This document shows positions 1-6,324 of a stretch of DNA of 12,398 nucleotides, piece by piece. Below the pieces are notes generated by a model. That model worked only from the letters and a program-made list of their open reading frames with translations. It made no database searches and had not been told where the DNA came from. The translations under genes were made by a program, and so were the position numbers. Origin of the DNA: Alphaproteobacteria bacterium (GTDB lineage: Bacteria > Pseudomonadota > Alphaproteobacteria > JALRGP01); NCBI GenBank assembly GCA_023259685.1, contig JALRGP010000004.1, positions 1-12,398 on the forward strand, read 5' to 3'. Numbering within the stretch: the first letter of the stretch is position 1; each line of letters opens with the position of its first letter.

Positions 1-54
1 AACAAGTTTCTCAAAAATGTGCATTAATGAAGATGATGGATACGGTTCAGTGTA

Positions 55-729
55 TTGATACACTTAAAGATGGTGATGAAAAAAACCTCTTTCTATGAAA
101 GTATAAATAAATATATTTCTGATGAAACAATTAAAAAATTCAAAGATGAGGAGCTTGAAGAAAGAATAAAACTTCACAAAAAAAATTATGAGGATCATAG
201 AATTCGTGTATTTCAGGAAAAAGTAGCTGTATTTCTAGAGGAAAAACATGACAATGTCAAGGCGTCTTATGAACGTTTAGAAACAGCATACAAAGAAGAG
301 CTAGAAACAAAAATAATTAACCAAGAGACATTACAGAAATTGATGTTGCCTGCCAGAAAAAAATGTAGATCACAAGAATGCGAACAAATATTTAAGGAAA
401 AAGTAGCTGCACTTTTAGAGGAAAAAGATGACAATGTCAAGGCGTCTTATGAACGTTTAAACGTAGAACACGAAAAAGAGAGAGTAAGCAGCATAATTAA
501 CTCAGATAGTTTAGAGAAATTGATGGCTCCTTCTAGACAAAAATATGAGCAATATCAAGAAATTCTAGCAGAAAAAGAAAAAATTATGCTTAGAAAAACT
601 ATAAAAGAATTACACTCAAAATATCAAACTTGTACAAGACAAGAAAAGGAATTAAAAAATCTGTATGGAAGTTTGAAGGATCCAAAAGCAGCAATCCAAA
701 AAAATTATGTCAGGAAAAATCCAAGATGA
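55..729 (+). CDS. Hypothetical coiled-coil-like repeat segment (piece of the left broken gene)
   Basis: This open segment of up to 224 codons is extremely rich in Lys and Glu and should be mainly helical. Residues 53-112 and 113-172 form a tandem repeat of exactly 60 residues. Each begins F-(Q/K)-E-K-V-A and continues L-E-E-K-x-D-N-V-K-A-S-Y-E-R-L, then I-I-N, then K-L-M. A weaker, partial unit may precede them (around ISDETIKKF). The 55 start is only the first in-frame ATG after stop codons at 25-36; coding probably enters from another frame at the A7 run (79-85). If translated alone, the internal ATG at 76 would be as good a start. No signal peptide or membrane segment is visible. Function unknown; the repeat type fits a scaffold, adhesin stalk or effector as well as anything else. 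Confidence 0.45.
   Translation: MIHLKMVMKKTSFYESINKYISDETIKKFKDEELEERIKLHKKNYEDHRIRVFQEKVAVFLEEKHDNVKASYERLETAYKEELETKIINQETLQKLMLPARKKCRSQECEQIFKEKVAALLEEKDDNVKASYERLNVEHEKERVSSIINSDSLEKLMAPSRQKYEQYQEILAEKEKIMLRKTIKELHSKYQTCTRQEKELKNLYGSLKDPKAAIQKNYVRKNPR
211..570 (+). repeat. Two tandem 180-bp direct repeats
   Basis: Unit 1 covers 211-390 and unit 2 covers 391-570, in the same reading frame and with a period of exactly 180 bp and no gaps. The first third is the most alike; a 32-bp block is identical in both copies (248-279 and 428-459). The rest has diverged, with the later part recognisable mainly at the protein level (IIN, KLM, R-(K/Q)-K). The strong conservation of one block and drift elsewhere could mean local selection or gene conversion. 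Confidence 0.85.
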
Positions 730-1006
730 CCAAAAAACACTTGTTAATCATGATGACGGTGATGCTTCATTGGAATCAGATGATGAAGAAGAATCTAAAA
801 AAACAGAAGGAAAACCTGCTGTAGATAGAATTTTTTTCATTAAAGCTCCATCAAAATCTATACAGCAATCTGAAGAAAATCAACTGTGGAGTGAAACTCT
901 TGAGAAGGACTTTGATCAGGTTAAAGGCGCTTTGGCTAATGAATACTCTAATATTGCAAAAAATGGATTGAAAAAAGTTAGACTTGGGTCTTGGAGGTGT
1001 TCGTGA
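707..1006 (+). CDS. Acidic linker segment of the left broken gene
   Basis: This 99-codon segment probably continues the preceding segment after a shift at the A7 run 698-704; its ATG at 707 lies inside the preceding reading frame. It opens with a low-complexity acidic stretch (DDGDASLESDDEEESKK), then a mixed region (VDRIFFIKAPSKS) and a helical region (ETLEKDFDQVKGALANEYSN). It ends out of frame shortly after KKVRLG; the last residues (SWRCS) look like frame-shifted sequence, because the next frame reads more naturally from the same point. There is no independent Shine-Dalgarno site to suggest a separate gene. Function unknown. Confidence 0.35.
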   Translation: MSGKIQDDQKTLVNHDDGDASLESDDEEESKKTEGKPAVDRIFFIKAPSKSIQQSEENQLWSETLEKDFDQVKGALANEYSNIAKNGLKKVRLGSWRCS

Positions 1007-1205
1007 AATAAAAATATACACAAAACAACAGGCAATTGGTGATAGTTTTTATAAGTTAATATCAGTTGACGCAAGTGTACATCCTTATAGATTTTATTTT
1101 AATAAGACAGAGGTGGACAACACGCTTGAATATCTTGGATGTGGACACTATGATCAAGCCTTAAAGAAAATTATATCAAATCCAAAAAAAGGTGGTGAAA
1201 AGTAA
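984..1205 (+). CDS. C-terminal segment of the left broken gene, possibly RelE/Gp49-like
   Basis: This final open segment has no ATG; the only nearby start would be the TTG at 984, so it is more likely the tail of the longer gene. Rejoined to the upstream frame it reads KKVRLGLGGVREIKIY, then a spacer, YKLISVD, YRFYFN and LEYLGCGHYDQALKKI, ending at TAA 1203-1205. The order Leu-Gly-x-Gly-x-Arg-Glu-Ile, then Tyr-Arg-x-Tyr-Phe, then a final Lys-rich helix resembles RelE/HigB/Gp49-type toxins (core strands with L..G..E.R. and YR..Y). This is a weak pattern match by eye, not a recognised domain. No antitoxin gene follows; the next gene is convergent sua5. Confidence 0.3.
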   Translation: MGLGGVREIKIYTKQQAIGDSFYKLISVDASVHPYRFYFNKTEVDNTLEYLGCGHYDQALKKIISNPKKGGEK

Positions 1206-1209
1206 TTTA

Positions 1210-1253
1210 GATATTTACGGGATGGGGGCCGAGCGTGCTCTTATCCCGATATC
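1210..1253. other. Structured inverted repeat between the left broken gene and sua5
   Basis: The arms GATAT...CGGGAT (1210-1214 and 1218-1223) pair with ATCCCGATATC (1243-1253), giving 11 base pairs with a three-base bulge (TTA). An inner GAG/CTC stem lies at 1231-1240. It sits between convergent genes, where terminators are expected. Neither strand has a T tract straight after the stem, so it is not a standard intrinsic terminator. A small further inverted repeat, GAGAC-AAT-GTCTC, lies near 1281-1293. The rest of the 150-bp gap shows nothing I recognise. Confidence 0.55.
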
Positions 1254-1355
1254 AAAAAAATAATATCTCCAACACTCATGAGACAATGTCTCTTGTGGCT
1301 TTTGTAATACTCATCATTTAAACGGATAATTTTTGACCCAGGTGCCTGCGATTGT

Positions 1356-2270
1356 TTAAGCTGATGCACGCTTTAAACGATCATTAATAGCAACGCCAAC
1401 ACCAATGTGGGGGATGGGCATGACGGCAATGCCTTGGTAACGATCAACTTGATCCGCTTGGTTTAAAACAAAAAACAATCGAGAGGCAGCCTCATCTAAA
1501 TGACCTGATGCACTGAGTTGATAGGGAGTATTAATAATTGTGTGTCCAAAAGCAATAAAAGCTTCATGACTGTCAGGATTTTTTACATTCAAACGCAATG
1601 GTAATCGCGGGGCATAGTGGCGAAGCATCATGCCCGGAGCCAATACTTTATCCGAGGACACAAGGGTATCTACATGACAATCTAAAACTGATTCAATATC
1701 TTCTTTGAGTACTGCCCCTGAACGTAAAATTCGGGGTACATGGGTAGATACGTCCAAAATTGTTGATTCAATACCGACGTGACAAGGACCACCGTCCACC
1801 ACAGGAATATTTAATTGCCCTAAAACGTCCGATGCGGTGGTAGTACTGAGCCGTTCAGACAAGTTCGCGCTTGGGGCGCATAATGGAAACGGTAAATTTT
1901 TTAAAATATGCTGAGCAATGGCGTGATGGGGGCAACGAATTGCAACAGTATCAAGCCCTCCGGTAGCCATTGTAGAAATTCCCTCCAAATGTTTTAAAGG
2001 AACTACCAGTGTCAGGGGTTTACTAGGCCAAAAATGTCGGGACAATTGTAATGTCCGATGATCAATAACCGCAAAACGCATTGCATTTTCAATGTTTTTG
2101 ACGTGAACAATAAGAGGATTGATCATAGGGCGTTTCTTAAGATGGTAAATTTTAGATACGGCCAAATCTGATGTTGCATTACCTGCTAAACCATACACAG
2201 TATCGGTAGGAATAACAACAATATCGTTTTTTTTTAACATATTAATAGCTTGAAAGGCTGATACAAACAT
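1356..2270 (-). CDS. L-threonylcarbamoyladenylate synthase, Sua5/YrdC type
   Basis: This 304-residue enzyme makes threonylcarbamoyl-AMP from threonine, bicarbonate and ATP, the first step of t6A modification at position 37 of ANN-decoding tRNAs; TsaD/B/E finish the reaction. Visible YrdC-domain motifs: PTDTVYGLAG (21-30), KKRPMINPLIVHV (45-57), CAPSANLS (131-138) and the HVGIESTILD region (164-173). A Sua5-type C-terminal domain follows the linker PGMMLRHYAPRLP (212-224), so this is the long Sua5 form rather than the short TsaC form. One oddity: the usual WPGPLT motif reads WPSKPLT (81-87), one residue longer. The start is the ATG at 2270, 13 codons before PTDT-proximal hydrophobic strand VVIPTDT, the normal spacing. 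A T9 run (plus strand 2227-2235) near the start stays in frame. It lies 163 nt downstream of the HAD gene on the same strand. Confidence 0.95.
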   Translation of the reverse strand: MFVSAFQAINMLKKNDIVVIPTDTVYGLAGNATSDLAVSKIYHLKKRPMINPLIVHVKNIENAMRFAVIDHRTLQLSRHFWPSKPLTLVVPLKHLEGISTMATGGLDTVAIRCPHHAIAQHILKNLPFPLCAPSANLSERLSTTTASDVLGQLNIPVVDGGPCHVGIESTILDVSTHVPRILRSGAVLKEDIESVLDCHVDTLVSSDKVLAPGMMLRHYAPRLPLRLNVKNPDSHEAFIAFGHTIINTPYQLSASGHLDEAASRLFFVLNQADQVDRYQGIAVMPIPHIGVGVAINDRLKRASA

Positions 2271-2288
2271 GTGATTATGACCATTGAG

Positions 2289-2301
2289 TGATAATTTATC
2301 A
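2289..2301. promoter_or_regulatory. Perfect palindrome TGATAA-T-TTATCA upstream of sua5
   Basis: This perfect 13-bp dyad is centred 25 nt upstream of the sua5 start codon, in the expected leader or promoter zone. It could be an operator for sua5, but there is no second copy and no recognised regulator motif. In AT-rich DNA such a dyad can occur by chance. The rest of the 2271-2433 gap includes a small hairpin, ATACAT-CTTA-ATGTAT (2354-2369), downstream of the HAD gene and lacking a T tract. Confidence 0.25.
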
Positions 2302-2433
2302 TAACTGGTTTAGTTAAAACATGTTACTAACTCTAAATGACATCACCGGGCAAATACATCTTAATGTATATGAAAATTATCACACTGCCTCTCACTGTTT
2401 AAAAAGCATTGTCTCTATGTTCGTCTATCTGTT

Positions 2434-2988
2434 TTAATGATGCAAAGTGCATATAAAGGGAAAAATTTCATAAGGCTTATTTTGCTTTTGAATCCACGTT
2501 ATCAATGACGATGATGTGGTGATGGCAATAATTTTGTCTGCCACTTCAAAAACAAACCTGTCTTGCCAAGAATTTCCCATGTACGTAAACGATCCAAATT
2601 TATTTTTTAAAAACAATGCTTTATTTTGACCAACTAAATTGCAATCGGTAGATCCAAAACAACCATCAAAGGTGAATGGCAATTTGTCAATTAATTGTTC
2701 GGCGTAACGTTGAGGGGCCCCCGTTGCCAAGTATACATAAAATCCCTGAGCCTTCATTTTTTGAATGTAATCAATGGCATAACGATTCCATATATAAGGA
2801 CCAGGGGGAAGCAAAACATTTTTTGACAATTCTTTTTTAACTGCAAGAGATCCTTTCAAAGCCAATCTTAATATATTGAAAAAAGCCCAAGGTTTTCTTT
2901 TTAAAAATTCATACAAAGCATGTCTTGAAATATCACCCTTTAAAAGGGTCCCGTCCAGATCAACACATAAAATATTATGATTGCTCAT
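2434..2988 (-). CDS. HAD-superfamily phosphatase-like protein (HAD domain of the HAD-UbiA type, stand-alone)
   Basis: HAD hydrolases transfer phosphate through a catalytic Asp. Numbering from the ATG at 2988 (184 residues): motif I VDLDGTLL with D10 and D12, motif II Thr in LATGAP (T89), Lys motif III in QNKALFL (K123) and motif IV in MGNSWQD (D143). The layout, with a helical cap reading LKGSLAVKKEL after motif I and STDCNLVGQNKA before motif III, resembles the N-terminal HAD domain fused to UbiA-family prenyltransferases in many Proteobacteria. Here the protein stops before any UbiA part, and no prenyltransferase follows in the 163-nt gap. The frame is open up to 3075, but I chose the start just before motif I, giving a 14-nt overlap with the 3' end of dedA; ATG 2994 is an alternative. 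Translation is probably coupled to dedA. Substrate unknown. Confidence 0.82.
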   Translation of the reverse strand: MSNHNILCVDLDGTLLKGDISRHALYEFLKRKPWAFFNILRLALKGSLAVKKELSKNVLLPPGPYIWNRYAIDYIQKMKAQGFYVYLATGAPQRYAEQLIDKLPFTFDGCFGSTDCNLVGQNKALFLKNKFGSFTYMGNSWQDRFVFEVADKIIAITTSSSLITWIQKQNKPYEIFPFICTLHH

Positions 2989-3553
2989 CAACATGTTGGG
3001 GTTTAATTTTTTTTCGGATGTATAGGGCAACAACTCCCAATGCGGCACATATAAAAATCCATTTTTGGTACGCAACCATTTTATGCAAGAATTTTAAAAA
3101 TGTGTCTCCAATCCAATATCCTCCTAAACAACTCACCAATGTCCAAATCATCGCAGATAACATATTAAGAGGACTGTACCGTTTGGGTGGTAACCCACTG
3201 ATTCCAATCACAACAGAGCTTGTTACACGAATCCCATAAATAAAGCGACACGCGATAATAAACCACACATCATAACGTTTTAAAAGGTCAAAAGCTTTGT
3301 CAGATTTTTTAAATAATTTGGGATATTTGACTAAAATTTGATGGCCGTAACGTCTGCCTAAAAAATACAAAAATTGATCCGCTATTAATGTTCCAAAAAA
3401 TGCCACAAGCATGATAAGGTAAATATTCATATGTCCTGCTGCAGCCATTGCGCTTGCAGTTAAAATGACTGATTCTCCCTCCACAAGGGAACCCAAAAAA
3501 ACAGCTATGTATCCGTATTGCCTGATAAATTCAATAAATGTCTCCATTGGCAT
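2975..3553 (-). CDS. DedA family inner-membrane protein
   Basis: DedA (SNARE-associated/VTT) proteins are inner-membrane proteins linked to undecaprenyl-phosphate or phospholipid handling, envelope integrity and proton motive force. The 192 residues are of usual length. Visible family marks: the acidic SLVEGES near residues 22-28 (E25 and E27), FLGRRYG (64-70), and CRFIYGIRVTSS (102-113) with the conserved arginines R103 and R109. Hydrophobic segments lie around 13-40, 43-66, 96-120, 130-150 and 162-182. It is preceded by MPM, so start is ATG 3553 or 3547. It overlaps the HAD gene downstream and is divergent from the esterase gene. A candidate extended -10 lies just upstream. Which lipid it handles cannot be told from the sequence. 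Confidence 0.92.
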   Translation of the reverse strand: MPMETFIEFIRQYGYIAVFLGSLVEGESVILTASAMAAAGHMNIYLIMLVAFFGTLIADQFLYFLGRRYGHQILVKYPKLFKKSDKAFDLLKRYDVWFIIACRFIYGIRVTSSVVIGISGLPPKRYSPLNMLSAMIWTLVSCLGGYWIGDTFLKFLHKMVAYQKWIFICAALGVVALYIRKKIKPQHVDEQS

Positions 3554-3559
3554 TCTACA

Positions 3560-3594
3560 TCTGATGGCATCGTATAAAAAATTATATCATCAGA
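3560..3594 (-). promoter_or_regulatory. Candidate dedA promoter (extended -10) within an inverted repeat
   Basis: On the minus strand TGA-TATAAT forms an extended -10 (TATAAT at 3586-3581), placing the transcript start about 20 nt before the dedA start codon. No good -35 is seen, which an extended -10 can tolerate. A 7-bp inverted repeat, TCTGATG (3560-3566) and CATCAGA (3588-3594), flanks the -10 and could be an operator. Both readings are inference; the spacing is the main support. Confidence 0.35.
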
Positions 3595-3650
3595 CGTACA
3601 ATCAACCATAAAATATGCAAAAATAAGAAAAGCCCGTTTATTTTAAAAAT

Positions 3651-4304
3651 ATGTCTGAGTATTGTGTGATCTTTTTTCATGGTTATGGAGCCAACGGTAT
3701 GAACATGGATCCCATGGTGGATGCGTTTGAAAATTTTTTTACAGAATTTGACGTTAATGTGGAATGTTTTGCCCCTGATGGCGTTTTAGAGCATTCTGAT
3801 TCCAGAGGTTGCCATATGTGGTATAATCTTACATCTTTAAATCACGAGGTGCTACAAGAAGGTATTCATGAATCTTTTCATGAAATTCAAAATTATATTG
3901 AACGCGCATCGGATGGTAGAAAAACATTTTTGGTTGGTTTTTCTCAAGGGGGGCACGTGGCTCTTCATATGGCTTTGCACAGTGGTTTGCCAAATATTGT
4001 AGGAGCCATATCTTTTAGTGGATTTTTACCGCCTATTGATGAGCGCATCTACCCGGATCGTCAATTGTTACTTGTTCATGGAAATGCTGACCAAGTTGTA
4101 CCTTTACAAACTTTTCAAGATACAGTTGGTTATTTAACACAAAAAGGTATTCCATTTCAAGCGCATCTTGTCCCTGATACAGATCATCATATTTGTGAAC
4201 AAGGATTATTTATAGCAGAGTTATTTATCGGTCAAGCATTGACAGAATTGGAATACGACAACGAAGCGCAAGAGCAAGATTCAGATCTTGATGACAACGA
4301 TTAA
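3651..4304 (+). CDS. Serine esterase / phospholipase-carboxylesterase family alpha/beta hydrolase
   Basis: This 217-residue alpha/beta hydrolase belongs to the carboxylesterase/acyl-protein thioesterase-like group, which cleaves esters or thioesters of short acyl or lysophospholipid substrates. Visible parts: the oxyanion-side strand FFHGYGANG (8-16), the WYNL element (57-60), the nucleophile elbow GFSQGG with S98, the acid in HGNADQVVP (D147), and the histidine in DTDHHI (H179, possibly H180). Length fits the family, but a short very acidic tail (DNEAQEQDSDLDDND, 203-217) is added. There is no signal peptide, so a cytosolic enzyme is likely. The tail is encoded where the next gene begins: the two overlap by 14 nt, which suggests an operon with translational coupling to the PotD-like gene. 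Substrate unknown. Confidence 0.88.
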   Translation: MSEYCVIFFHGYGANGMNMDPMVDAFENFFTEFDVNVECFAPDGVLEHSDSRGCHMWYNLTSLNHEVLQEGIHESFHEIQNYIERASDGRKTFLVGFSQGGHVALHMALHSGLPNIVGAISFSGFLPPIDERIYPDRQLLLVHGNADQVVPLQTFQDTVGYLTQKGIPFQAHLVPDTDHHICEQGLFIAELFIGQALTELEYDNEAQEQDSDLDDND

Positions 4305-5340
4305 AAAATTTTTTCTTGGCGTCATTGGAATTGTTTTTATTTTTATGACTGTTCGAACTTTTTATCATCCCAGCACTATTTATATTTATGATTGGTATGG
4401 GATGCTGGATTTAGAATTAATCAAAGAATTTGAAAAGGAAACAGGTCTTCGTGTTGTATATGATGTCTATAGTGACAATGAAACCTTAGAGGCCAGATTA
4501 CTCACAGGTAAAAGTGGTTATGATATTGTTTTTCCCTCTTTAATTCCTTTTGCTGTTTTTCAATCAGATATTGGTTTATATGAGCCCATTGATCATACAA
4601 AAATACATATGGAACAAATTCATTCTCATTTTATTGACATTTTAAAAAAATATTCGAATTTTCTCATCCCTTATTATTACGGAACCATCGGTTTATTGTA
4701 TAACAAAAAAAAATTGCAACACTTGTTAAAGGATGATTTTGAGTTGCATGAGCACAGTTTAGATTTAATTTTTAATGATGATATTCTTCAAAAAATCCAC
4801 ATGAGTGGGGTTAGTCTCCTTGAAGAAAGTGTAGATGTCCTTCCTATTTTAAAGATGTATCTTCAAAATGATGAGACTGCTACTGTGAAAGATAGGTTGA
4901 AAAAAATCCGCCCTTTTATTCGAAAATTCACGTCCAGCCATTTTATCCAAGACCTGGTCAAGGGAGATTTGGTGTTGGCTATGAGTTGGTCCGGAGAGGC
5001 AAGACGCGCAACGGAAGAAGATTCCAATTTAGTCTATGTTGTTCCTAAAGAAGGAACGTTGTTATGGGTTGATTGTATTGCCATTCCTAAAGGAGCGCAA
5101 TTGGACAAAGCTTATCAATTTATTAATTTTTTACTGAAAGAAAAAACAGCAACCCGCATTACAAAAAACACCTTTGTTCCAACAACGATTAAGACATCTT
5201 ATCAAAATCTTAAGGATTTGAATGTGATCTTAGACGATGATACATTAAAAAAACTTAATTTAAATAAAATAGAAACATCCAAAGAATCTATTGATAACAA
5301 TAAATTATGGATGATCTTTAGAAATCATACACTTCATTAG
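4291..5340 (+). CDS. PotD/PotF-like periplasmic solute-binding protein (polyamine ABC family)
   Basis: This 349-residue protein belongs to family 1 solute-binding proteins, closest by motif to spermidine/putrescine-binding PotD/PotF. Visible: a basic N-terminus with a hydrophobic signal or anchor (about 7-22), the opening strand IYIYDWYGMLDLELI, the KEFEKETGLRVVYDVY region, the hinge-side GYDIVFPS, YYYGTIGLLYNKKKL, AMSWSGEARRA and the C-lobe VPKEGTLLWVDCIAIPK. These match PotD order and spacing. There is no Cys after the signal, so it is not an obvious lipoprotein and might remain anchored. I chose the ATG at 4291 over the TTG at 4288. The potABC ATPase and permease genes are not in this window; the partner upstream is an esterase. 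An A9 run (4705-4713) remains in frame. The ligand cannot be read from the sequence. Confidence 0.85.
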   Translation: MTTIKKFFLGVIGIVFIFMTVRTFYHPSTIYIYDWYGMLDLELIKEFEKETGLRVVYDVYSDNETLEARLLTGKSGYDIVFPSLIPFAVFQSDIGLYEPIDHTKIHMEQIHSHFIDILKKYSNFLIPYYYGTIGLLYNKKKLQHLLKDDFELHEHSLDLIFNDDILQKIHMSGVSLLEESVDVLPILKMYLQNDETATVKDRLKKIRPFIRKFTSSHFIQDLVKGDLVLAMSWSGEARRATEEDSNLVYVVPKEGTLLWVDCIAIPKGAQLDKAYQFINFLLKEKTATRITKNTFVPTTIKTSYQNLKDLNVILDDDTLKKLNLNKIETSKESIDNNKLWMIFRNHTLH

Positions 5341-5398
5341 AGTTTTTTGATAATAAGCAATAATTTTCACCTGACTATCCAATATCATATTTACATAG

Positions 5399-5427
5399 TT
5401 TTGTGTAAAATCATTCATGCGTATACT
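5399..5427 (+). promoter_or_regulatory. Candidate lepB promoter
   Basis: TTTTGT (5399-5404) and TATACT (5422-5427) are separated by 17 bp and resemble sigma-70 -35 and -10 boxes. A transcript from about 5434 would have a leader of about 70 nt before lepB. The -10 matches five of six consensus bases and the -35 is weak. No T-rich hairpin terminator is visible after the PotD-like gene, so read-through from it is also possible. Confidence 0.35.
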
Positions 5428-5506
5428 CTGCGTTTCCTCTAGTTGGATAGCGAGGTTAACTGTTAATTATGCTAAGATAATGTTAATGATATCAATATAA
5501 TTTGAA

Positions 5507-6319
5507 ATGGCTTATATATCTGAAAAAGTAAAAATATTTTTAAAAAACCAAACCCATGGTTTGGGTCGTTTTATTGTCTTGTTACTAGTATTTATTACAT
5601 TTTTATATAAACCTTTTAAAATTCCAACCTCATCTATGGTTCCAACTCTTCAAGTCGGAGATTTTTTAGTTGTTGATAAATTCCGCTATGGGTATAGCCG
5701 TTACTCACTACCTTTTCGAATCCCCGTTATCGATGGTCGCATAGGAGTTTCACCCCTAGAAAGAGGAGAAGTGGTTGTTTTCAATCATCCCAAAGATCCT
5801 GAAGATGATTGGAGCGGCATGATCTTTGAAAAATTGGGGATTATGAAAAAAACAGGAAAAGATTATATCAAAAGACTCATTGGGCTTCCTGGAGACACAA
5901 TTCAGATGATTGAGGGACATTTATATATTAATGGTCAGCCTCTACCCCTTCGTCAAATTGAAGATTTCATGTATACGGATTACAGAAGTGGAAAAGTTTT
6001 AGCAGTGCATCAATTTATCGAAACACTTCCCAATGGCGTTGAGCATCATATTTTAAAAATCTTGCCTTTTGGCAGCGGTGAAAAAGATAATTTTGGTCCT
6101 GTGATTGTGCCACCCGAACATTATTTTTTCATGGGCGATAATCGCGATGCATCGAAAGATTCTAGATACTTAGAAGATGTTGGTTTTATTCATAAAGATT
6201 TCATAGTCGGACAAGCAAAATTTATCTTCTTTTCAACAACGTCCAGTTTGTTTGAACCATGGGATTGGCCGTTTGGCATCCAAGGCCGACTGGGACGTAT
6301 TTTCCAAAATATTGATTAA
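5507..6319 (+). CDS. lepB: Signal peptidase I
   Basis: LepB is the inner-membrane serine-lysine protease that removes signal peptides from exported proteins. The 270 residues show one N-terminal membrane anchor (about 20-35), box B PTSSMVPTL with catalytic S43 before M44, box D YIKRLIGLPGD with catalytic K122, and box E GDNRDASKDSR (210-220). Between them is EVVVFNHPKDP (88-98), and the length fits a proteobacterial enzyme with an enlarged periplasmic domain. The start at 5507 gives the right distance to the anchor; no Shine-Dalgarno is seen. In many Alphaproteobacteria lepB precedes rnc and era, but here a FAD monooxygenase gene follows 5 nt after the stop, so the usual order has been lost. 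A perfect 7-bp hairpin (5548-5564) lies in its early coding sequence. Confidence 0.96.
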   Translation: MAYISEKVKIFLKNQTHGLGRFIVLLLVFITFLYKPFKIPTSSMVPTLQVGDFLVVDKFRYGYSRYSLPFRIPVIDGRIGVSPLERGEVVVFNHPKDPEDDWSGMIFEKLGIMKKTGKDYIKRLIGLPGDTIQMIEGHLYINGQPLPLRQIEDFMYTDYRSGKVLAVHQFIETLPNGVEHHILKILPFGSGEKDNFGPVIVPPEHYFFMGDNRDASKDSRYLEDVGFIHKDFIVGQAKFIFFSTTSSLFEPWDWPFGIQGRLGRIFQNID

Positions 6320-6324
6320 ACGTC

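Larger units (their letters stand above)
1..1205 (+). pseudogene. Frame-broken orphan gene with tandem 60-residue repeat and possible RelE-like C-terminus (5' end outside window)
   Basis: I read this as one gene split over successive frames. The first 90 or so bases are open in the frame of position 3 (it reads DTVQCIDTLKDGDEK), then coding passes to the frame of position 1 at an A7 run (79-85). It passes to the frame of position 2 at another A7 run (698-704), and to the frame of position 3 near an A6 run (971-976) or a GGG (986-988). Rejoined, about 400 residues are visible: a Lys/Glu-rich helical region with two 60-residue repeats, an acidic Ser/Asp/Glu linker (about 750-810) and a compact C-terminal piece ending at the TAA at 1203. 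I do not recognise the family. The gene is unrelated to its neighbour sua5, with which it is convergent. Decay is the simplest reading, but rescue by slippage or assembly error is possible. The continuity of the pieces is an inference from composition and close frame overlap. Confidence 0.6.

Noticed and set aside
211..570. Repeats considered as a CRISPR array
   Set aside because: There are only two 180-bp units in a coding frame, with no spacers and no cas genes.
2925..3239. Plus-strand open frame of 104 codons
   Set aside because: It lies antisense to dedA and the HAD gene, both with clear family motifs, and its translation shows no protein-like pattern.
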